6,350 nt of DNA from an uncultured Lachnospiraceae bacterium (GTDB lineage Bacteria > Bacillota > Clostridia > Lachnospirales > Lachnospiraceae): positions 1 through 6,350 of the forward strand of contig CAKQXY010000084.1 in NCBI GenBank assembly GCA_934292725.1. Direction: 5' to 3'. The notes under the pieces are model-generated. The model did no database searches. It was not told where the DNA came from and saw only the letters and a list, made by a program, of their open reading frames with translations. A program made the translations under genes and the position numbers. Below are positions 1 through 4,169 of the stretch, one piece after another. Positions within the stretch are counted from its first letter, which is position 1. Each line of letters opens with the position of its first letter.

Positions 1-95
1 AACTGGACGATGATGTGCTGAATATCCCGCTGTTCATGGCAGATCAGGCGGATCGATTGATTGGGTTGGCATTGGAACAGGGCAACGCACAGTAA
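1..95 (+). CDS. C-terminal end of an unrecognised protein (5' partial)
   Basis: An open frame enters from the left edge (first full codon at position 3) and ends at TAA 93-95, with a second in-phase stop TAG directly after it. The 30 visible residues are acidic and helical-looking, containing the stretches DDDVLNIPLF and ADRLIGLALEQG. I do not recognise the family and assign no function. The double stop, and the separate ribosome binding site of the next gene 80 bases on, fit a real gene end. Too little is visible to say more. It could belong to one transcript with the downstream DUF6414-like gene, since no terminator-like hairpin is evident between them. Confidence 0.45.
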   Translation, partial: LDDDVLNIPLFMADQADRLIGLALEQGNAQ

Positions 96-175
96 TAGAA
101 GTATGGAGAATACAGATATGGCTATTAGTAAAAAACTTGAAATTATAAACCCGAATTAAGAAGGAGCGAACAAAC

Positions 176-1060
176 ATGAACGCAGACCAGTTGATGGTAC
201 CTATATACATCAACGAAAAAATAGTTCTGGATATGCTTGCCATTGTTGAAGATGGTTTTTCTACAGTGAGTCAGGTAAGCTATACTGAACACAAAGAAAA
301 TAACAATGCTCAAAAGCTTGAAGCAGGAGTATCCACCTCTGCAACACTTTTGAGTAAATTGCTCAAAATTGATTTGAAAGGCGAACTGTCCCATTCTGGA
401 AACAGCGGAGAAAACGAAAGCGTTGCCAAGGAGAAAGTGCATACCAATGTATCTTTGCTATCCAAGTTCCGGACATTTCTCGTTGATGAAAAAATCCTGA
501 AGTCTGGATTTGATGTTGCAAATATGAAAATCGGCGATTTTATCGAAATAGAGGGCGAACTGCAAAAGAATCCGTTGATTAACTATATGGATATATTTGT
601 AGATCTGTTCCGGATGGCTGATATTTTTGCCGAAAAGCCTCAATTGGGTGGAAAAACCCAGGCTAAATCGCAAAAGCAACAGGAAAATGAGACTATTAAA
701 CAAATCAAGTCCTTTGCTGACGAACTCAAGCATAGTGGCACCATAGACTTCATCTTGTCTGATACTGTTGGGACAGTCGTTCTGTCCGCTCAAGAACAAT
801 ATTTGTCAAACGATAACATTTCTGAAATCATTGGTGGTCATTTCAAGGTTCTTGGAAAAGTTATTGCAATTTGCAAGGACAAAACAGAAAATATCGACCT
901 TTTGAGGAAGACTACTCTATCCATTCTTCCAATTGATTTGTTGACAGAAATGTTCTCTGGTTTCCAGAATGATGATACGAAGCAATTCAATCTTCCTGAG
1001 TTGAAAACCCAGATTTCTGGTCCTGCTGTGATCGTTATTCCTGTAGCTGTTTACGCATGA
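176..1060 (+). CDS. DUF6414-like protein of unknown function
   Basis: This 294-residue protein has no signal peptide or obvious membrane segment, so it is probably cytosolic. The start is supported by AAGGAG at 161-166, nine bases before ATG 176. The N-terminal part (about residues 5-150) has the pattern I associate with the uncharacterised DUF6414 family: an opening PIYINEKIVLDML helix, then GFSTV, a LLKIDLKGEL segment, a VHTNVSLLSKFR helix, and an IGDFIEIEG strand followed by NPL. A lysine- and glutamine-rich linker lies near residues 158-178. The C-terminal part (about 190-294) alternates strands and helices around a VLGKV motif and ends in a hydrophobic strand (AVIVIPVAVYA). The family assignment is from memory of these motifs, not from a search, and the biochemical role is unknown. 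The gene is followed within six bases by a perfect hairpin and then by a structured non-coding region, so it seems to be transcriptionally separate from the kinases downstream. Confidence 0.8.
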   Translation: MNADQLMVPIYINEKIVLDMLAIVEDGFSTVSQVSYTEHKENNNAQKLEAGVSTSATLLSKLLKIDLKGELSHSGNSGENESVAKEKVHTNVSLLSKFRTFLVDEKILKSGFDVANMKIGDFIEIEGELQKNPLINYMDIFVDLFRMADIFAEKPQLGGKTQAKSQKQQENETIKQIKSFADELKHSGTIDFILSDTVGTVVLSAQEQYLSNDNISEIIGGHFKVLGKVIAICKDKTENIDLLRKTTLSILPIDLLTEMFSGFQNDDTKQFNLPELKTQISGPAVIVIPVAVYA

Positions 1061-1065
1061 CTTTA

Positions 1066-1105
1066 TAATACCGCCCGTCGATCCGATGACCGACGGGCGG
1101 TATTA
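1066..1105 (+). terminator. Perfect 15-bp hairpin after the DUF6414-like gene, possible terminator
   Basis: Positions 1066-1080 are the exact reverse complement of 1091-1105, with a 10-base loop at 1081-1090. The GC-rich core (CCGCCCGTCG) and the position six bases after the stop codon fit a transcription terminator. The 3' side, however, lacks a clear T-run and is only AT-rich (ATATAT). It may be a Rho-independent terminator with a poor tail, an RNA-stabilising hairpin, or the first hairpin of the structured region that follows. Confidence 0.5.
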
Positions 1106-1110
1106 ATATA

Positions 1111-1530
1111 TGCTCGGGGATCCGATTTTATCCAAAATCTCCCATGCAAAACGATTATAAAATCGTGTAGCCAATATTGCAGACATTGTTCAAAGGGTAT
1201 CAGGGAGCTTTCTTGACGAGTTATTTTGCCAATTGAGGCGAAGGAGAAAATGCGAAAATGAGCAAAGTGCTGTAACTTTGCCCTGTTTGCCAGTTTCCTT
1301 CCAACATATAACTTGTGCCCAAGTTGGGAACAAGTCCCATAGCCCAAAGAGAAAGCCAGCGCCTTGAGACGCTGGCCTGGTAACAAGGGCTTATAGCCCT
1401 AGAGCAAACCACCCGTTGGACGGGTGGTCCTGATTTACGCGAGCAACGAGCCAAAGTCCGTGCTTGCACGAGACCTTGGCGACTGCCGCGATAACTTGAG
1501 AAACTCGCGGAGCGTGTTTCTCATAGTTTA
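1111..1530. ncRNA. Hairpin-dense non-coding region, candidate structured RNA or mobile-element end
   Basis: This stretch has no credible gene but almost continuous inverted repeats. Those found by eye are 1117-1143 (GGGA/TCCC plus GATTTT/AAAATC, with a 3-base bulge), 1151-1166 (ACGATT/AATCGT), 1225-1242, 1262-1281 (GCAAAGT/ACTTTGC), 1311-1335 (ACTTGT/ACAAGT plus CCCA/TGGG), 1355-1376 (GCCAGCG/CGCTGGC), 1386-1400 (AGGGCT/AGCCCT), 1408-1428 (ACCACCCGT/ACGGGTGGT), 1450-1480 (an interrupted 12-bp stem) and the interleaved pair at 1486-1523. Loops are short, often 3-6 bases, as expected of folded RNA or of single-strand-recognised DNA ends. It is visibly more GC-rich than the flanking kinase genes. 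Candidates are a long structured non-coding RNA, or a remnant or non-autonomous copy of an IS200/IS605-type element carrying an omega-RNA-like end. No TnpA or TnpB sequence is present. The transcribed strand cannot be decided from symmetry alone. Confidence 0.4.
1486..1523. other. Interleaved helices forming a possible H-type pseudoknot
   Basis: CCGCGA (1486-1491) is complementary to TCGCGG (1505-1510), and TGAGAAAC (1497-1504) is complementary to GTTTCTCA (1516-1523). The two helices are interleaved: the 3' arm of the first starts directly after the 5' arm of the second. They can therefore form an H-type pseudoknot with a 6-bp and an 8-bp stem, no base between them, and two 5-base loops. Alternatively they are mutually exclusive: the second helix alone extends inward by CGC/GCG (1506-1508 with 1512-1514) across one T-T mismatch. 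Either reading implies an evolved fold at the right end of the hairpin-dense region. Confidence 0.45.
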
Positions 1531-1557
1531 TGGAGTATTAAAACGGTGAGGTTTTTC

Positions 1558-1586
1558 TTGTGTATAGCAGAGTATTAGAGTATAAT
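1558..1586 (+). promoter_or_regulatory. Candidate distal promoter of the riboswitch leader
   Basis: A perfect -10 hexamer TATAAT lies at 1581-1586. Seventeen bases upstream is TTGTGT (1558-1563), which shares only the TTG of the -35 consensus. Transcription would begin near 1593, giving a leader that includes about 40 bases before the aptamer. This is a match by eye in AT-rich sequence, so it is only suggestive. Confidence 0.35.
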
Positions 1587-1594
1587 AAAATTAG

Positions 1595-1623
1595 TTTTTT
1601 TGCATGCGTTTAAAGGCTATAAT
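1595..1623 (+). promoter_or_regulatory. Candidate proximal promoter just before the riboswitch
   Basis: A second perfect TATAAT at 1618-1623 has a T-rich, poor -35 region at 1595-1600 with 17-base spacing. A start near 1630 would place the first transcribed bases right at the 5' edge of the aptamer (about 1634), which is the usual arrangement for such riboswitches. It is favoured over the distal promoter for that reason, although its -35 is weak. Confidence 0.45.
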
Positions 1624-1633
1624 CTAATAAAAA

Positions 1634-1702
1634 ATCGGCAAAACAGATGAAAGTCTGCGACGCAAAGCTACAGGGCCTTTAAAATGGCAGCCAGTTGCCA
1701 CG
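1634..1702 (+). promoter_or_regulatory. GEMM-I (cyclic-di-GMP-I class) riboswitch aptamer
   Basis: The conserved GEMM-I core is directly readable: GGCAAA, a 5-bp hairpin (CAGAT 1644-1648 with GTCTG 1653-1657) capped by a GAAA tetraloop, the signature GACGCAAAGC at 1659-1668, then a second arm. In that arm GCT (1667-1669) pairs with AGC (1689-1691) and GCC (1675-1677) with GGC (1686-1688), with a one-sided ACAGG bulge in the place expected for the tetraloop receptor. TTGCC (1695-1699) can pair with GGCAA (1637-1641) to close the junction. This RNA class binds cyclic di-GMP; a known subclass prefers cyclic GMP-AMP, and I cannot settle ligand choice by eye. It is followed by an intrinsic terminator and then by the CHASE hybrid kinase gene, so it most likely controls transcription of that gene. 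Confidence 0.9.
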
Positions 1703-1710
1703 TTAAAGAT

Positions 1711-1738
1711 GCATTGTCTGCAATGACAATGCTTTTTT
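1711..1738 (+). terminator. Intrinsic terminator, expression platform of the riboswitch
   Basis: GCATTGTC (1711-1718) pairs perfectly with GACAATGC (1725-1732) around a 6-base loop and is followed at once by six T (1733-1738). It begins eight bases after the aptamer and lies about 105 bases before the kinase start codon, the classic position for transcription attenuation. It does not share bases with the aptamer, and I found no convincing antiterminator. Whether ligand switches the gene on or off is therefore not decided by the sequence I can read. Confidence 0.88.
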
Positions 1739-1842
1739 CATTTTGGAGATCAAAAAGAAACTAAAACAGGCAGGTAATAATTGGCAGCCGCTAAAATATA
1801 AAAATAGAGCAGATAGAAACACAGGTGTAAAGGAAATCGTTT

Positions 1843-4011
1843 ATGTGGAAGAAAATCATGTCAGCAAAGGAAGGAAAAAATACATTTAGGATAAAAAAAG
1901 AGTTATGGATTCCGGTATTTGTATTGATGGTCGGTTTGGTTGTTCTGGTGAAAATAGGCATTCATGCGGATAGCAGTCGAAGGGATTTGATATGGTCAAG
2001 AGCTGAATTAAATGCAGTAACGTATGCAGATCATATGAAGGCTGATATCGTGAGAGGAATTGATATTACAAATACTTTTGAACAGATTGTTATTAGTGAA
2101 AACGGAAAAATTTCCATGTTTTCGAAGGTTGCGGAGAATATGATGGAAGATTATATCCAGAGTATTCAGATCGCACCGGATGGTGTAGTGACTGAGATTT
2201 ACCCGGAAGCAGGAAATGAGACCGGAAAGATAGATCTTATTCATGATAAAGAACGAGGAAAGATATCTTGTTATGCCAGAGACAATGATGTGATAACCAT
2301 GCAGGGACCGTTTTCCTTGAAACAGGGTGGAACGGGGATTGCTGTAAGAAATCCGGTATATCTGGAGCAGAAAAATGGCGAAAGGACATTCTGGGGTTTT
2401 ACAATTGTAATTATTCGTGTACCGGATATATTTGCTGATTCTATAAAGGCCCTTTCCGATTTTGGCTATGAATATAAGTTGTCTAAAAATATTGCACCGT
2501 GGGATGAAACATACGAAGAAGTGTATAGCTCAGGTGTGGAAATGATTGATCCTGTTACATATACTTTTGAATTAGGTGACAGTCAGTGGATGCTGGAAGT
2601 GATGCCTAAAAACGGATGGAATAGCAATGAAAAGCAATATATACTATGGGGCTACGGTTTACTGATTGTTTTGCTTTTAACTGGATTTGTTTTTGCGCTT
2701 ATATTACTATACAGAACACAGAAATCGGAAGATACAGTATTGGAATTAAATAAAAAGCTGCAGAAAGCAATGGAGCAGGCGAAAACAGCCAGCGCTGAAA
2801 AATCGAATTTCCTGTTTAATATGTCGCATGATATACGTACGCCTATGAATGCGGTTATTGGCATGACAGCATTGATAAGACATGAGGCAGGAAATAAAGA
2901 TAAAGTGATAGAGTATGCAGATAAAATAGATATTTCATCCCAGCATCTGTTAGGGATTATTAATGATGTCCTGGATATAAGCAAAATTGAGGCGGGAAAA
3001 ACAGTTTTTAAATACGATGATTTTTCCATTCTGAATTTTATACAGGAAATCAATAATTTATTCCATTCACAGACAGACGAAAAAAAACAGTCCTTTACAA
3101 TCACAAAGGAAAACATCCGACATGAGTGGGTGAACGGGGATCAGGTTCATCTGATGCAGATTTTCAGCAACCTGCTTTCTAATGCCGTGAAGTACACGCA
3201 GGAAGGTGGACAAATTCAGTTCCTGGTAGAAGAATGTGAGACAAATTCATCTGTTTATGCCAAGTACCGTTTCTTAGTCAGGGATAATGGAATAGGAATG
3301 TCAGCAGATTTCAAAGATATCATCTTTGATGCTTTTACTCGTGCCGAAAGCTCTGTGACGAATAAGATCCAGGGAACCGGTCTTGGAATGGCTATTACAA
3401 GAAATCTGGTTGAAGCAATGGGAGGCACCATTGATGTGGAGAGTGAACTGGGACAGGGAAGCTGTTTTGAGGTCCTCATAGATCTGAGAATTGCAGAGAA
3501 TAAATCTGTCTCTTCAGTATCACAGACAGAAAAGGATGAACAGGATGATCGTATCCTTCAGGGCATGAAATTTCTGTGTGCGGAGGATAATGAACTGAAT
3601 GCGGAGATACTGATGGAGCTGTTGAAGATTGAAGGTGCAGAGTGTACAATTTGTGAAAATGGTGAAAGTGTTCTTGAGACATTTGAAAAGTCGGCTCCCG
3701 GAGATTATGACATGATTCTGATGGACGTGCAGATGCCTGTTATGAATGGCTATGAGGCAACAAAAGCAATCCGCAGAAGTTCTCATGAACTGGCCAAGAC
3801 GATTCCGATCATTGCCATGACGGCCAATGCATTTTCAGAGGATATTCAGCATTCTCTGGCAGCCGGTATGAATGCACATGTTTCAAAACCGATTGAAATG
3901 AAGGTATTGGCAAAGACGATCAGAAGCATAAAATCCGGCGGGGGGGGGTACCGAAACGCAGGTCATTGGACAGTAATTAATGGATTTGATGCGGTCGTGC
4001 GATTTTATTAA
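1843..4011 (+). CDS. CHASE-domain hybrid sensor histidine kinase/response regulator
   Basis: This 722-residue inner-membrane protein starts at ATG 1843, eight bases after AAAGGA (1829-1834). A membrane segment at about 21-41 is followed by an extracytoplasmic CHASE-type sensor domain (about 60-235, with QGGTGIAVRNPV and FWGF) and a second membrane segment (about 267-290). After a short coiled coil comes HisKA with H329 in SHDIRTP. The ATPase domain has N443/N447 (N box), DNGIGM at 481-486 and GTGLGM at 511-516. A receiver domain (about 575-695) has acidic E581/D582, phospho-acceptor D628, T660 and K682. All catalytic residues are present, so autophosphorylation at H329 and phosphotransfer to D628 are expected. 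No DNA-binding output or Hpt domain is present; a separate Hpt or regulator partner is inferred. It lies behind a GEMM-I riboswitch. Oddity: a nine-G run (3940-3948) sets the frame of the last ~25 residues, a tail unlike a normal receiver end. Confidence 0.93.
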   Translation: MWKKIMSAKEGKNTFRIKKELWIPVFVLMVGLVVLVKIGIHADSSRRDLIWSRAELNAVTYADHMKADIVRGIDITNTFEQIVISENGKISMFSKVAENMMEDYIQSIQIAPDGVVTEIYPEAGNETGKIDLIHDKERGKISCYARDNDVITMQGPFSLKQGGTGIAVRNPVYLEQKNGERTFWGFTIVIIRVPDIFADSIKALSDFGYEYKLSKNIAPWDETYEEVYSSGVEMIDPVTYTFELGDSQWMLEVMPKNGWNSNEKQYILWGYGLLIVLLLTGFVFALILLYRTQKSEDTVLELNKKLQKAMEQAKTASAEKSNFLFNMSHDIRTPMNAVIGMTALIRHEAGNKDKVIEYADKIDISSQHLLGIINDVLDISKIEAGKTVFKYDDFSILNFIQEINNLFHSQTDEKKQSFTITKENIRHEWVNGDQVHLMQIFSNLLSNAVKYTQEGGQIQFLVEECETNSSVYAKYRFLVRDNGIGMSADFKDIIFDAFTRAESSVTNKIQGTGLGMAITRNLVEAMGGTIDVESELGQGSCFEVLIDLRIAENKSVSSVSQTEKDEQDDRILQGMKFLCAEDNELNAEILMELLKIEGAECTICENGESVLETFEKSAPGDYDMILMDVQMPVMNGYEATKAIRRSSHELAKTIPIIAMTANAFSEDIQHSLAAGMNAHVSKPIEMKVLAKTIRSIKSGGGGYRNAGHWTVINGFDAVVRFY
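3940..3948 (+). repeat. Nine-G homopolymer in the kinase C-terminal codons
   Basis: Nine consecutive G follow TCCGGC near the end of the CHASE kinase gene, just after the last helix of the receiver domain. Tracts of this length slip readily during replication and are also prone to sequencing error. As written, the frame continues to TAA 4009-4011. With one G fewer it would stop at TAA 3974-3976, giving the tail GGGTETQVIGQ. With one G more or two fewer it would stop at TAA 3978-3980. All three alleles keep the receiver domain and differ only in a short tail. Confidence 0.9.
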
Positions 4012-4020
4012 ACCAGGGGG

Positions 4021-4050
4021 TTGACAGGGAAATGGACATAGAAATATATT
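4021..4050 (+). promoter_or_regulatory. Strong candidate promoter for the second sensor kinase
   Basis: A perfect -35 hexamer TTGACA (4021-4026) is followed after 18 bases by TATATT (4045-4050), which matches the -10 consensus at five of six positions. It lies nine bases after the stop codon of the upstream kinase. Transcription would start near 4057, inside the GACA repeat that begins at 4052. The repeat would then be the very first transcribed sequence of the second kinase mRNA. Confidence 0.6.
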
Positions 4051-4051
4051 T

Positions 4052-4131
<80 letters not shown>

Positions 4132-4169
4132 AGCAGGCAGGCGACTGTAGCCTGGAGGGTGGGAGAAAG

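Noticed and set aside
103..159. Short open frame of 18 codons (or 13 codons from ATG 118, with GGAG at 105-108) before the DUF6414-like gene
   Set aside because: It is very short with no recognisable sequence, and it ends 17 bases before the next start. It could be a leader peptide, but nothing beyond a weak ribosome binding site supports it.
1063..1469. Two overlapping minus-strand open frames (107 and 82 codons) in the hairpin region
   Set aside because: They overlap in different frames, have no ribosome binding site and run through the strong stems. The longer one would need a TTG start. They look like by-products of the structured sequence rather than genes.
1111..1530. Transposase or IscB/TnpB coding remnant
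   Set aside because: Translating the + strand at 1111-1215 by eye gave only short stop-interrupted peptides, and the open frames on the minus strand show no DDE, Y1, RuvC or zinc-finger motifs. A mobile-element origin rests only on fold and is kept as a hypothesis.
1540..1556. AAAAC/GTTTT mini-hairpin followed by T, as a terminator of the structured RNA
   Set aside because: The stem is five AT-rich pairs and the tail is short and interrupted; stability would be poor.
3980..4024. 14-codon open frame starting ATG 3980 and spanning the end of the first kinase gene
   Set aside because: It overlaps the kinase end out of frame, has no good ribosome binding site and encodes no recognisable peptide.
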